Shown here: piece after piece, positions 19,654 to 28,028 of the stretch
How the letters are laid out: every line of letters starts with the position of its first letter
How positions within the stretch are numbered: position 1 is the stretch's first letter
From: an uncultured Arenicella sp.
GTDB lineage: Bacteria; Pseudomonadota; Gammaproteobacteria; Arenicellales; Arenicellaceae
Direction of reading: 5' to 3'
Length of the DNA: 58,323 nt
Assembly (NCBI GenBank): GCA_938048185.1
Contig: CALIVT010000028.1
Coordinates: 1 to 58,323, forward strand
Translations under genes and position numbers: made by a program
The notes under the pieces: generated by a model
What the model was told of the DNA's origin: nothing
The model's input: only the letters and a program-made list of their open reading frames with translations
Databases searched by the model: none

Positions 19654-20952
19654 ATGAATAAATTTATTAGAATCATTCCAACTCGACTTACCGCATTGTT
19701 GCTCTTAGTTATTAGTGCATTGCTCGCTGGTGGCACCCCAGCGCTCGCTGCCGGGTTTATGGATCGTGTGTTGGTAATCGTCAATGAAGATGTAATAACT
19801 CAGTCTGAGTTTGATTATCGTATGCTCACGGTCAAGCAAGACCTAGAACAGTCATCAAAGCCAGTGCCACCCAATTTGGCTAAGCAGTTGATTGAAACCA
19901 TTGTCAATGAGCGCTTGCAAGTGCAAGAGGCGAACCGTCGCGGCATTCAAATTAGCGACGCGGAGCTAGAGCAAGCAATACAGCGTTTTGCAGCACAGCA
20001 GAACGCCACACCCGAGCAACTTAAGCAGTCAATTGAGCAAACTGGGCAACCCTTTAATATGTTTCGCGAGTCGGTCCGAGATTCATTGACTATCTCGCGT
20101 TTCACTGAGTATTACGCTCGAACTCGAGTCGTGGTGCCCGACTATGAAATCGACGGTTTTATTGGGGCTAATAACCTCGATGCGGATAATTCTGAGTATC
20201 AGATCGCTCAAATCTTGATAAAGAACCCGGACACTAAGGCTGAGTTAGCAGAACAGGTCCGCGACGAAATAGTAGAAGGCTTAAGCTTTCAGCAGGCCGC
20301 GTTAAAATACTCTGAATCGACAAACGCACAAGAAGGTGGGCTCATTGGCTGGCGCACGAAAGAGAAGTTGCCCGAGGTGTTCTTCAATGCAGTAAGGAGC
20401 ATGCAAGTCGGTGAGGTCTCGCCGGTATTGTATACACCCAATGGTTTACATATTTTAAAGTTGCTTGATCGAAAAGGTGATGAACGTACCGAAATTGTGC
20501 AAAGTCAAGTTAGCCATATTTTGATCAAGTCTGAATCGAAAGTTGCCAAGTCACAAGCAGCAAAACGTTTGTATGAGATTCGTCAGCGGATGCAAAACGG
20601 CGAAGATTTTTCGGAGCTTGCGCGCATTTACTCTGATGATACGGCATCGGCTGCAACGGGTGGCAGTCTAGGCTGGGTGTCACCCGGAGAGATGGTGAAA
20701 CCTTTCGAAGCGGTTTTTGAAAAATTACCGTTAGGAGAAATTAGTGACCCGGTTGAAACTCAATTTGGCGTGCACATTATTCGCGTTGAAGATCGTCGTA
20801 CTAAAGACGTAAGTGCACAGGTTGTGCGTAATCGAGTCGATGGCATATTACGACGCCAACGAGCAGATCGTGAATTTAATCAATGGGTTAGAGAGTTGCT
20901 GGAAGGTGCTTACGTGGAGCACGTGGCTGACCCGGTATCGCCGACTTCATAG
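19654..20952 (+). CDS. surA: Periplasmic chaperone/peptidyl-prolyl isomerase SurA
   Basis: Periplasmic chaperone for outer membrane proteins, including LptD, encoded just upstream. The 432-residue protein has a signal peptide (cleavage near ALA/A, about residue 33), the SurA N-terminal domain (MDRVLVIVNEDVITQSEFDYR, about 36-56), and two parvulin domains. The first parvulin domain spans about 180-275 (QIAQILIK...GLHILKLLD), and the second about 285-385 (VSHILIK...FGVHIIRVED). The second domain retains the GGSLGWVSPGEMVKPFE motif of active parvulins. In many gammaproteobacteria pdxA-rsmA follow surA. Here a terminator and dksA follow instead. Confidence 0.95.
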   Translation: MNKFIRIIPTRLTALLLLVISALLAGGTPALAAGFMDRVLVIVNEDVITQSEFDYRMLTVKQDLEQSSKPVPPNLAKQLIETIVNERLQVQEANRRGIQISDAELEQAIQRFAAQQNATPEQLKQSIEQTGQPFNMFRESVRDSLTISRFTEYYARTRVVVPDYEIDGFIGANNLDADNSEYQIAQILIKNPDTKAELAEQVRDEIVEGLSFQQAALKYSESTNAQEGGLIGWRTKEKLPEVFFNAVRSMQVGEVSPVLYTPNGLHILKLLDRKGDERTEIVQSQVSHILIKSESKVAKSQAAKRLYEIRQRMQNGEDFSELARIYSDDTASAATGGSLGWVSPGEMVKPFEAVFEKLPLGEISDPVETQFGVHIIRVEDRRTKDVSAQVVRNRVDGILRRQRADREFNQWVRELLEGAYVEHVADPVSPTS

Positions 20953-21024
20953 TATTGCCAACCCAATAAGTACTGCCAACTTCTTTAGATGGCTCTTTAG
21001 AAGCCCAAGTCTTAGAAGCCCAAG

Positions 21025-21072
21025 CCGCTGGATTTTAAAGTCGCTGGATTTTAAACTCGTTGGATTTTACGC
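21025..21072. repeat. Three 16-bp tandem repeats downstream of surA
   Basis: Units CCGCTGGATTTTAAAG (21025-21040), TCGCTGGATTTTAAAC (21041-21056) and TCGTTGGATTTTACGC (21057-21072) form a degenerate tandem array in the surA-dksA gap. Just upstream, TTAGAAGCCCAAG is also duplicated (about 20998-21025). The region is noncoding. Confidence 0.8.
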
Positions 21073-21108
21073 GTGCGCGGTCAGCGTTGGACGTACCCGC
21101 ACACTCGC

Positions 21109-21147
21109 AAAAAAAGCCGCTAATGAAGATCATTAGCGGCTTTTTTT
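21109..21147. terminator. Bidirectional terminator between surA and dksA
   Basis: A perfect 10-bp stem, GCCGCTAATG (21116-21125) with CATTAGCGGC (21131-21140), loop AAGAT, is flanked by seven A on the left and seven T on the right. It can terminate both the surA transcript (plus) and the dksA transcript (minus). Confidence 0.92.
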
Positions 21148-21170
21148 ATTTGTTCTAAGAGCGCCAGCGC

Positions 21171-21914
21171 CTAGATCATCTGGCGTTCTTTAATCTCGTT
21201 GAGCGTTTTGCAGTCCACGCACAGCTCGGCCGTCGGTCTTGCTTCGAGTCGGCGAATGCCGATTTCGATGCCGCAACGATCACACCACCCATAGTCGTCA
21301 CTGTCTACACGTGAAATAGTTTGATCAATTTTTTTAAGTAGTTTGCGTTCGCGATCGCGGTTGCGCAACTCCAAAGACATATCCGTCTCTTGACTGGCGC
21401 GGTCGTTCGGGTCTGGATGGTTGATGTTTTCATCTTGCATCAAGTGAATGGTGCGCGACACTTCATCTAGCAGGTTAGTTTTCCAGGCAATCAAAATATT
21501 TCTAAAGTGATCTACTTGGTTCGGGTTCATATATTTTTCACGTGCCTTTTCCTTATAAGGCTCAATCCCGTGAATTAAATTATCGCTATTAACTGCCGAG
21601 GTAGTTTTCTTAGTTACTTTCTTGCTTGTTTTTTTAGTCACTTTCTTTTTCACAGCCGGTTTAATCGCCGGCGCATTGGGTGTTGTTTTAGTCAATTTAC
21701 GTGCTGCTTTTTTAGCAGGCTTAGCCGCAACACGTTGAGTCGCTTTTTTTGCTACTTTTTTACTAATCTTTTTCTTAACTTTCTTTGTGGCTGCCTTTTT
21801 AGAAATCTTGGTCTTTCCTCCGGCTGCATTCGCAATGCTCTTAGCCTTGCTTTCTGTCTTATTACCGGCCTTCTTGGAGGTTTTCTTTTTAGTAACTCTT
21901 TTCTTAGTAGCCAT
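21171..21914 (-). CDS. dksA: RNA polymerase-binding DksA with Lys/Ala-rich N-terminal tail
   Basis: Secondary-channel regulator of RNA polymerase that acts with ppGpp in the stringent response. The C-terminal 135 residues are a complete DksA: HGIEPYKEKAREKYMN (about 115-130), the coiled-coil tip with Asp168 and Asp171 in HPDPNDRASQE, and the zinc finger cysteines 211, 214, 232 and 235, ending in IKERQMI. Unusually, residues 1 to about 110 form a highly basic Lys/Ala/Thr-rich segment with KKxxKK and AKKA repeats, like the C-terminal tails of histone H1-like AlgP proteins. At 247 residues it is about 95 longer than E. coli DksA. The ATG has no competing downstream start at the domain border, so the tail appears to be translated. 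Convergent with surA. Confidence 0.95.
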   Translation of the reverse strand: MATKKRVTKKKTSKKAGNKTESKAKSIANAAGGKTKISKKAATKKVKKKISKKVAKKATQRVAAKPAKKAARKLTKTTPNAPAIKPAVKKKVTKKTSKKVTKKTTSAVNSDNLIHGIEPYKEKAREKYMNPNQVDHFRNILIAWKTNLLDEVSRTIHLMQDENINHPDPNDRASQETDMSLELRNRDRERKLLKKIDQTISRVDSDDYGWCDRCGIEIGIRRLEARPTAELCVDCKTLNEIKERQMI

Positions 21915-22397
21915 GAGGTCTTATCTCTTATGTAAACAACGTTACTGGCTTAACTCAGGACGGTCTTTAATTTACTGCAGGCGACCCGCAGCCTGACTTA
22001 AGATTGAAAAAAAGGAAGATAGCACTTACTTACTGCCCGCACTCAAAAATTTAGCCCGCATTTTTACTACAAAGCGACCAGATAATCAACTAGCTCATAC
22101 GCGTTAGTTCTATAAATAATAGTGAGTCGGTTACGGAGGAGAGTTGATTCTACTTTGTGTAAGTAATCAGCCGGTTCTAGACGACTGTATTGATATACGA
22201 GAGTTAAGCTCGATGTCTGAGTCTTCATTGTGTTAATACGCTGGCTTCGCGCAACACCTTTGCTATACTTCCTCCCGTATTCGTTCTGTTATCGATATAA
22301 GCAATAACAGATAGAATAGAGGTAACGGCAGAAAAACGATAATTAAATGACGTTATTAAAATACAGATATAACCCTATTTATAGAGGTAAGAAAATC
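21915..22397. other. Divergent intergenic region dksA / repeat lipoprotein
   Basis: A 483-base spacer without a convincing gene. It contains an inverted repeat TCTGTTAT (22285-22292) / ATAACAGA (22304-22311) and, just upstream of it, a -10-like TATACT (22264-22269). Together these could be a regulated promoter for the lipoprotein gene. An SD-like AGAGGTAAG lies about 8 bases before the ATG at 22398. The left part should hold the dksA promoter. Confidence 0.4.
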
Positions 22398-23096
22398 ATG
22401 AAGACACTAAATAAAACTGCACTGGCGGTGGCTTTGGCGTTAGCGGTCACTGCATGCGGAGACAGCGGCGAAAAGTCAGCAATTAGTAACGCGATTGACG
22501 CGACAAAAGAAGCGGCAACTGATGCCGTAGATGCAACCTCGAATGCGGTTGACTCGGTAGCTGATAAAGCGGCTGATGTTGCGGACAGCGCAGGCGAAAT
22601 GGCTGGCGACGCGGTTGATGGTGCTAAAAACATGGCCGGCGACGCAGTAGACGGCGCAAAAGACATGGCAGCCGGCGCAGGTGAAATGGCGGGCGACGCG
22701 GTTGATGGTGCTAAGAGTATGGCTGGCGACGCAGTAGACGGCGCGAAAGACATGGCGGCTGGCGCAGGTGAAATGGCGGGCGACGCGGTTGACGGTGCTA
22801 AGAGTATGGCTGGCGACGCAGTAGATGGCGCGAAAGACATGGCGGCTGGCGCAGGCGAAATGGCGAGCGATGCGGTTGATGGTGCTAAGAACATGGCTGG
22901 CGACGCAGTAGACGGCGCTAAAGACATGGCGGCTGATGCCGGTAGCGCTGCGGTCGAAGGCGCTAAGGAAATGGCGAGCGACGCAGTAGATGGCGCGAAA
23001 GACATGGCGGCTGATGCGGGTAACGCTGCGGTTGATGGTGCTAAAGAAATGGCTGACGATGCCGTAAAAGCTACCGAAGACGCTGTTACCGAGTAA
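22398..23096 (+). CDS. LEA-like 11-mer repeat lipoprotein
   Basis: Predicted lipoprotein of 232 residues. MKTLNKTALAVALALAVTAC is a signal with the lipobox VTAC, acylated at Cys20. I chose ATG 22398 because it has an SD and begins the signal peptide. A longer frame from 22347 only adds a non-signal extension. The mature protein is almost entirely Ala/Gly/Asp/Lys/Met/Val built on an 11-residue motif of the form MAGDAVDGAK(S/N/D). This is arranged as 29-residue superrepeats (11+11+7), giving an amphipathic helix like group 3 LEA or YtxH-type proteins. Function is unknown; a periplasmic stress or envelope-spacer role would be a guess. An excellent terminator follows. Confidence 0.85.
   Translation: MKTLNKTALAVALALAVTACGDSGEKSAISNAIDATKEAATDAVDATSNAVDSVADKAADVADSAGEMAGDAVDGAKNMAGDAVDGAKDMAAGAGEMAGDAVDGAKSMAGDAVDGAKDMAAGAGEMAGDAVDGAKSMAGDAVDGAKDMAAGAGEMASDAVDGAKNMAGDAVDGAKDMAADAGSAAVEGAKEMASDAVDGAKDMAADAGNAAVDGAKEMADDAVKATEDAVTE
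22593..22940. repeat. Four 87-bp tandem repeats in the lipoprotein gene
   Basis: Near-identical in-frame 87-bp units start at 22593, 22680, 22767 and 22854, and the last one diverges toward its 3' end. Each encodes a 29-residue block beginning Gly-Glu-Met-Ala. High nucleotide identity between units suggests recent expansion and a likely copy-number polymorphism between strains. Confidence 0.9.
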
Positions 23097-23119
23097 ACCT
23101 GCTTATAGCGGTCTAAAGA

Positions 23120-23150
23120 GCCTCATTGTTAACGCGATGAGGCTTTTTTT
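23120..23150 (+). terminator. Rho-independent terminator after repeat lipoprotein
   Basis: The 7-bp stem GCCTCAT (23120-23126) / ATGAGGC (23137-23143) is followed by seven T (23144-23150), 24 bases after the stop of the lipoprotein gene. Confidence 0.9.
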
Positions 23151-23209
23151 ATAGATAATTTGTCTTAGGTCATCACATCAACCCCTGTCATCAGACATAG
23201 AGTCTTAAT

Positions 23210-23515
23210 ATGGATACCTCTGAACCGAACCTTAAGCACAAGCTGCATAATGAGACGGCCCTAATATCTTGGCACGAACTACAACGCTTTTTTGCTCAAG
23301 GCGCGGTTGTGGTAGTCGATGCGTCACTCGACTTGGTAGAGATAGCGACTTTTTTCGCCGAGGATAGTGTGGATAAGTTGCAACAATATACTGAATCTGG
23401 CGCGGTGGCGGCGCCAAGCAACGATAAAGCGCGTGATTGGTATTCAGCAAATTCAGAGCTTTGGAGTGTCGTGGTTGCCCCGTATGTATTGGTGCAAGAG
23501 CGAGAAAAACCTTAG
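23210..23515 (+). CDS. DUF2288 family protein
   Basis: A 101-residue protein that matches the DUF2288 pattern as I know it: LHNETALISWHELQRFFAQGAVVVV near the N-terminus (about 12-36), LDLVEIATFFAED (about 40-52), and the terminal LWSVVVAPYVLVQE (about 84-97). The family is widespread in gammaproteobacteria and cyanobacteria and has no assigned function. It has no signal peptide or membrane span, so it should be cytoplasmic. It lies between the lipoprotein terminator and the pstS Pho box and is probably monocistronic. Confidence 0.85.
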   Translation: MDTSEPNLKHKLHNETALISWHELQRFFAQGAVVVVDASLDLVEIATFFAEDSVDKLQQYTESGAVAAPSNDKARDWYSANSELWSVVVAPYVLVQEREKP

Positions 23516-23638
23516 CGTGAGCAAATCGGCGTTTACGCTGCGTGCGATTGGTGCTTAAGGGCGAGCCTTTCATTAAAATTCACATGCTTAAAGTTAATTA
23601 AATCAATCGTTTACAATTGTTTTAGATATTGCTTTTCG

Positions 23639-23672
23639 CTGTAATATTGTTGTCATACGTAGTCATTAGGAT
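23639..23672 (+). promoter_or_regulatory. Pho box and -10 element upstream of pstS
   Basis: CTGTAAT-ATTG-TTGTCAT (23639-23656) matches two 7-bp PhoB half-sites with 4-bp spacing. A -10-like TAGGAT (23667-23672) follows exactly 10 bases later, the spacing expected when the Pho box replaces the -35 element. The pstS GTG is 50 bases downstream of the -10. Confidence 0.75.
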
Positions 23673-23721
23673 AGCCACAGTTTTAAGATAACCTTTATCC
23701 TTTTCTTTAACGGAGAAAACT

Positions 23722-24852
23722 GTGAAAAAACTAATTCTTGGTCTGGTCGCTGCTGCATCGGTTGCCAATGTATCAAACGCAACGGCGCGTGATTCTATCA
23801 GTGTCGTCGGTTCTTCAACTGTTTACCCTTTTGCTACGGTGGTTGCTGAGAGATTTGGTAAAGCAACCGATTTCAAAGCGCCTAAGGTCGAGTCAACAGG
23901 TTCAGGCGGTGGTTTGAAATTGTTTTGTAAAGGAGTTGGGGTGGCGACACCTGATATTACTAACTCGTCGCGTCGCATCAAGTCAGGTGAGTTCGAAGAC
24001 TGTCAGAAAAATGGCGTCAAAGAAATTGTTGAAGTTCTTATTGGTTATGATGGCATCGTATTAGCAAACGCTAAAGGCGCGGCGCCAATGCAGCTCTCGC
24101 GTAAAGACATCTATATGGCCTTAGCCAAAATGGTTCCAGGTCCAGACGGAAAATTAATTGATAACCCCAATAAGACATGGCGTGATGTCAATGCCGCGCT
24201 GCCTGCGACCAAGATTGAAGTGCTAGGCCCACCACCAACATCCGGAACTCGTGACGCCTTCGCTGAGCTTGCACTTGAAGGTGGTGCCCGTGAGGTTGAA
24301 GAGATTGCTAAGCTTCGAGGTTTGAAAGCGGATCAGGCCGAAGAGATCGCTGCAGTGGTTAAGAAGCTGGGTATTGAGTCAGCTTGGGCTGCGGCGGTTA
24401 AGAAAAAGGGCGATAAAGCTAAAGGTAAAGACGTTGTTAAAATCATTGGCCGCTCCGTACGCGAAGACGGTGCCTATATCGAAGCCGGTGAAAACGATAA
24501 CTTGATTGTAAATAAGTTAGTTGCCAATCCTAATGCGCTGGGTATATTCGGTTTTAGCTTTCTTGACCAAAACTCTGACAAAGTACAAGGCTCTATTATC
24601 GATGGCAATGCGCCAACCTTTGATGCGATCGCCGAGGGTAGTTATAAGGTAAGTCGTCCGTTGTATTTCTATGTTAAAAAGGCACATATCGGGACTGTTC
24701 CAGGTATTCAAGAATATCTAAATACTTTCGTCTCCGAAGATACGATTGGGCCTGACGGCTACTTGATCGATAAAGGGTTAATTCCACTTGGCGATGACGC
24801 TTACATTGATATGTCGAGTGGTGCGAAAGCGTTAAAGAATCTTGCTCTTTAA
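23722..24852 (+). CDS. pstS: Phosphate ABC transporter substrate-binding protein PstS
   Basis: Periplasmic high-affinity phosphate-binding protein delivering Pi to PstCAB. It starts at GTG 23722 with CGGAG about 7 bases upstream. Signal peptide of about 22 residues (ATA/R). Phosphate-contact motifs are visible: VGSSTVYPF (about 28-36), STGSGGGLKLFC (about 58-69) and PPPTSGTRDAF (about 173-183). At 376 residues it carries a Lys/Ala-rich helical insertion (about 192-235) not seen in the short E. coli type and resembles the pseudomonad form. It is followed by a strong terminator at 24962-24997, so pstS can be expressed in excess over the membrane components. Confidence 0.95.
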   Translation: MKKLILGLVAAASVANVSNATARDSISVVGSSTVYPFATVVAERFGKATDFKAPKVESTGSGGGLKLFCKGVGVATPDITNSSRRIKSGEFEDCQKNGVKEIVEVLIGYDGIVLANAKGAAPMQLSRKDIYMALAKMVPGPDGKLIDNPNKTWRDVNAALPATKIEVLGPPPTSGTRDAFAELALEGGAREVEEIAKLRGLKADQAEEIAAVVKKLGIESAWAAAVKKKGDKAKGKDVVKIIGRSVREDGAYIEAGENDNLIVNKLVANPNALGIFGFSFLDQNSDKVQGSIIDGNAPTFDAIAEGSYKVSRPLYFYVKKAHIGTVPGIQEYLNTFVSEDTIGPDGYLIDKGLIPLGDDAYIDMSSGAKALKNLAL

Positions 24853-24961
24853 TATTAACTAGTTACGAAGCCATCGTTTCAAAAAAGAATTACTAATCTC
24901 CTCTCGAATAGGTAGCTTCGGGCTGACGATAAGACCCAGCTGTTGAGACCATATTCACTCT

Positions 24962-24997
24962 GGCGGGTAAGTTTTGAACTTGCCCGCCATTTTTTTT
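24962..24997 (+). terminator. Terminator between pstS and pstC
   Basis: A 10-bp stem, GGCGGGTAAG (24962-24971) with CTTGCCCGCC (24979-24988, one G-T wobble), is followed by A and eight T. It separates pstS from pstCAB-phoU, and the Pho box at 25081 then restarts transcription. The rest of the 24853-25177 gap has no gene. Confidence 0.92.
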
Positions 24998-25080
24998 GGT
25001 AAATATCGGGTATTATGCCGAAGGCATTTTATGTGTGATAGCAGACCGCATTTTCACCTGATTGGCGGTATTTTTCGATG

Positions 25081-25114
25081 TTGACACAGAGCTGTAAGAA
25101 CTCGTTTCTATACT
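25081..25114 (+). promoter_or_regulatory. Candidate Pho box and -10 upstream of pstC
   Basis: TTGACAC-AGAG-CTGTAAG (25081-25098) is a weaker two-half-site Pho box, 5 of 7 matches per half. It is followed 10 bases later by the excellent -10 TATACT (25109-25114). The same 10-base geometry is present at pstS and phoB, which supports the call. TTGACA alone would be a -35, but its 22-base spacing to TATACT is too long. Confidence 0.6.
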
Positions 25115-25177
25115 ACGCGAATCAATATTCGTGCGCGCACAGAAACGGTAGTCGTTGGATAACTACATTAGAATAAG

Positions 25178-26605
25178 ATGAACCTATCAACCTTATTATT
25201 GATTACCTTTGTTGCCTCCGCGGGTGCCTACTTTATTGGGTATACGCGCTCGCAGCAGATCGCTAAACCGATTGGCGGTGTTCGCCATTTGGCGACCTTG
25301 CCAAGTTATTACGCCAGTATGATGAGCATTTGGGCGTTGGTGCCGGCATTGATTGCGGTCGTGCTTTGGTCGGTGCTCGACGGGTCAATCATCTCGTCAT
25401 TGGTCAAAGGTGCATTGCCGACCGAAGCAAAGCAGATGAGCCAAGAGAACCTGGGGCTGTTAATGAGCCAGGTTGAGAATGTGGCGATTGGCATAGGCAG
25501 TATTGAAACACTGGGCATCGAGTATCAGCCCGCAGTTGAACGCTTGAAAAGCTTAACGTTGGTGAGTAAGCAGAGCATGCCTGTCTTGGTAATTGTGATT
25601 CTTATCATCGGCATGTTGCTAGGCTTCCGAGCGATCAGCCCACACTACAATGCGCGCTATGCGGTTGAGAAAATTTTTAATGTAACGCTCTTTGTGTGTT
25701 CCAGCATCGCGATTTTCACCACCTTCGGAATTGTGTTTTCAGTATTGCTGGAATCACTCGCCTTTTTCCAAAAAGTACCGTTTTTCGATTTTGTTCTTGG
25801 CACACATTGGAGTCCGCAAATAGCGATTCGTGCGGACCAAGCGGGCGCTTCTGGCTCCTTTGGCGTGATACCTTTGATCGTGGGCACCTTACTCATTTCA
25901 TTTATTGCGTTGCTGATCGCGGTGCCGGTAGGCTTGATGTCAGCCGTGTACTTGTCAGAATACGCGAGTCGTCGAGTGCGCGGTATCGTAAAGCCTGCAC
26001 TGGAGATTTTGGCGGGCGTACCGACCGTTGTTTACGGTTTCTTTGCTGCCTTGACCGTGGCGCCCGCCATTCGGCGCTATGGCGACGCTTTGCGCGACTG
26101 GGGTGCCGAGCGTGATATCGAGTTTCTAGCAAACCTAGCGGTTTCATCCGAGAGTGCCTTGGCCGCAGGCTTGGTTATGGGCGTGATGATTATTCCGTTT
26201 GTCTCATCGCTTTCAGACGATGTCATTAATGCCGTACCGCAGAGCTTGCGCGACGGCTCGTATGGTTTAGGTGCGACCCAATCTGAGACCATTAAAAAGG
26301 TTGTTTTCCCCGCGGCGTTACCGGGGATCGTCGGTGGAGTATTGTTAGCCGCATCGCGCGCGATTGGCGAAACAATGATTGTGGTAATGGCGGCTGGTTT
26401 AGCCGCTAATTTAACGGTAAATCCGCTTGAAGCAGTTACTACGGTGACGGTACAAATTGTTACCCTATTGGTCGGTGATCAAGAGTTTGACAGTGCCAAA
26501 ACCCTTGCGGCCTTCGCATTAGGCCTATTTTTATTCGTCATCACCTTGGCGTTGAATGTTGTCGCGTTAAAAGTGGTTAAGAAATATCGAGAGCAATATG
26601 ACTGA
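25178..26605 (+). CDS. pstC: Phosphate ABC transporter permease PstC (long form)
   Basis: Inner-membrane channel subunit of the Pst transporter. The C-terminal 300 residues are a standard PstC permease: LIAVPVGLMSAVYLSEYAS (about 246-264) and the coupling-loop block SLRDGSYGLGATQSETIKKVVFPAALPGIVGG (about 360-391). At 475 residues it is roughly 150 longer than E. coli PstC. The extra N-terminal part has two membrane spans (about 1-20 and 50-68), a loop of about 70 residues, and a further span before the permease core. This long form, paired with a long PstA, is known in pseudomonads and marine bacteria. It overlaps pstA by eight bases (ATGACTGA). Confidence 0.94.
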   Translation: MNLSTLLLITFVASAGAYFIGYTRSQQIAKPIGGVRHLATLPSYYASMMSIWALVPALIAVVLWSVLDGSIISSLVKGALPTEAKQMSQENLGLLMSQVENVAIGIGSIETLGIEYQPAVERLKSLTLVSKQSMPVLVIVILIIGMLLGFRAISPHYNARYAVEKIFNVTLFVCSSIAIFTTFGIVFSVLLESLAFFQKVPFFDFVLGTHWSPQIAIRADQAGASGSFGVIPLIVGTLLISFIALLIAVPVGLMSAVYLSEYASRRVRGIVKPALEILAGVPTVVYGFFAALTVAPAIRRYGDALRDWGAERDIEFLANLAVSSESALAAGLVMGVMIIPFVSSLSDDVINAVPQSLRDGSYGLGATQSETIKKVVFPAALPGIVGGVLLAASRAIGETMIVVMAAGLAANLTVNPLEAVTTVTVQIVTLLVGDQEFDSAKTLAAFALGLFLFVITLALNVVALKVVKKYREQYD

Positions 26606-27947
26606 TTCTAGTAATACGGCGAGTAATGATTCAATGCCGACGCCGGTTGAGGTAGACCAAGCACGTGCTGAGTTGGCCAAGCGGCGAGCGGCTTCTTTAA
26701 AAAAGCGCAACGCAGCAGAGAAGCGCTTTCAATGGGCCGGCCGGCTGTCTATCGCGTTTGGAATTGCGTGTGTACTCTTTCTCTTCACTGATATTTTTAG
26801 TAAGGGCATCAGTGCGTTTACGCAGACTTACATCGACGTTGAAATTACCTTCGATGCCGAGCAACTAGGCCTTACACCGCAAAGCACCGAGAAAGAAATT
26901 AAAGCCGCAAGTTTTGGCTCGTTTTTCAAAAAATCGTTGCGCGCTCAATACCCAGAAATTACCGAACGTAAAGCCAAGCGTCAGCTCTACGCACTGTTTA
27001 CCAGCGACATGCCGTTAATTTTACGCAATATGGTGGTTGCTGACCCTTCGTTAATCGGCACTACCCAGACAATCAGCATGATTGCGGATGATGACTTCGA
27101 TACGTATTACAAGCACAGTTATGGCAAAAACCTGGGGCCTGATGAGAAAATTAGTCGTTTAAATGAGATGCAAGAAAACCTGGTTCACCAATTGGTTAGA
27201 TCGGGTGCAGTGAAGAAGAAATTCAACTCGATTTTGTTCACTAACTCGGATTCACGTGAACCAGAGCTGGCCGGTATTAAGGGGGCGATTATGGGGTCGA
27301 TATTGACCTTGTTCGTTACGCTGATACTGTCTTTTCCGATTGCTGTCGCAACCGCGATTTATCTCGAAGAGTTCGCACCAACGAATAAGATAACCGACTT
27401 TATTGAAGTTAATATCAATAACCTTGCGGCGGTACCGTCGGTTATTTTTGGTTTGTTAGGGCTTGCGGTGTTTATTAATTTTTTTGGTATGCCGCGCTCG
27501 GTACCGCTTATTGGCGGTTTTGTGCTTACCCTTATGACGTTGCCAACGATCATTATTTCTAGCCGCGCGGCAATCAAGGCAGTGCCGCCCTCTATTCGTG
27601 AAGCGGCGCTAGGCATGGGGGCGTCGAAGGTGCAAACAGTGGTTCACCACGTGTTGCCATTAGCCATGCCAGGGATGTTGACCGGCACCATAATTGGCAT
27701 GGCGCAGGCGCTTGGCGAGACGGCCCCGCTATTAATGATTGGTATGGTCGCTTTTATTGTAGACGCCCCCAGTGGTATTACTGACCCAGCTACGGTATTG
27801 CCAGTGCAAATATTTTTGTGGTCGGACAGTCCTGAACGTGCTTTCGTAGAAAAGACTTCTGCCGCGATTATGGTGTTACTGACCTTTCTTATTTGCATGA
27901 ACAGCCTAGCGGTCTGGCTCCGTAAACGCCTCGAGCGGCGCTGGTAG
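26598..27947 (+). CDS. pstA: Phosphate ABC transporter permease PstA (long form)
   Basis: Second Pst permease. The 449-residue protein starts with a Lys/Arg-rich cytoplasmic segment (about 20-48) and a membrane span (about 50-72). A non-membrane domain of about 150 residues follows (about 75-225), absent from the 296-residue E. coli protein. The permease core has the coupling loop SIREAALGMGASKVQTVVHHVLPLAMPGMLTG (about 333-364). The start overlaps the pstC stop, indicating coupled translation. The function of the extra domain is unknown. Confidence 0.94.
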   Translation: MTDSSNTASNDSMPTPVEVDQARAELAKRRAASLKKRNAAEKRFQWAGRLSIAFGIACVLFLFTDIFSKGISAFTQTYIDVEITFDAEQLGLTPQSTEKEIKAASFGSFFKKSLRAQYPEITERKAKRQLYALFTSDMPLILRNMVVADPSLIGTTQTISMIADDDFDTYYKHSYGKNLGPDEKISRLNEMQENLVHQLVRSGAVKKKFNSILFTNSDSREPELAGIKGAIMGSILTLFVTLILSFPIAVATAIYLEEFAPTNKITDFIEVNINNLAAVPSVIFGLLGLAVFINFFGMPRSVPLIGGFVLTLMTLPTIIISSRAAIKAVPPSIREAALGMGASKVQTVVHHVLPLAMPGMLTGTIIGMAQALGETAPLLMIGMVAFIVDAPSGITDPATVLPVQIFLWSDSPERAFVEKTSAAIMVLLTFLICMNSLAVWLRKRLERRW

Positions 27948-28028
27948 ACCTTAGGTTATGCTAGTAAGACCTATGAGCATATAGAGCCAATAACATTAAC
28001 TTCTGAAAACGCTTTAACTGGAGTTACA

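Noticed and set aside
22379-23005. 208-codon minus-strand frame opposite the repeat lipoprotein
   Set aside because: It is long only because the 11-mer/87-bp repeat lacks stops on both strands. The plus frame has signal peptide, lipobox, SD and terminator.
25081-25086. TTGACA as a sigma-70 -35 for pstC
   Set aside because: Spacing to TATACT is 22 bases, too long. It fits better as the first half-site of a Pho box with a 10-base gap to the -10.
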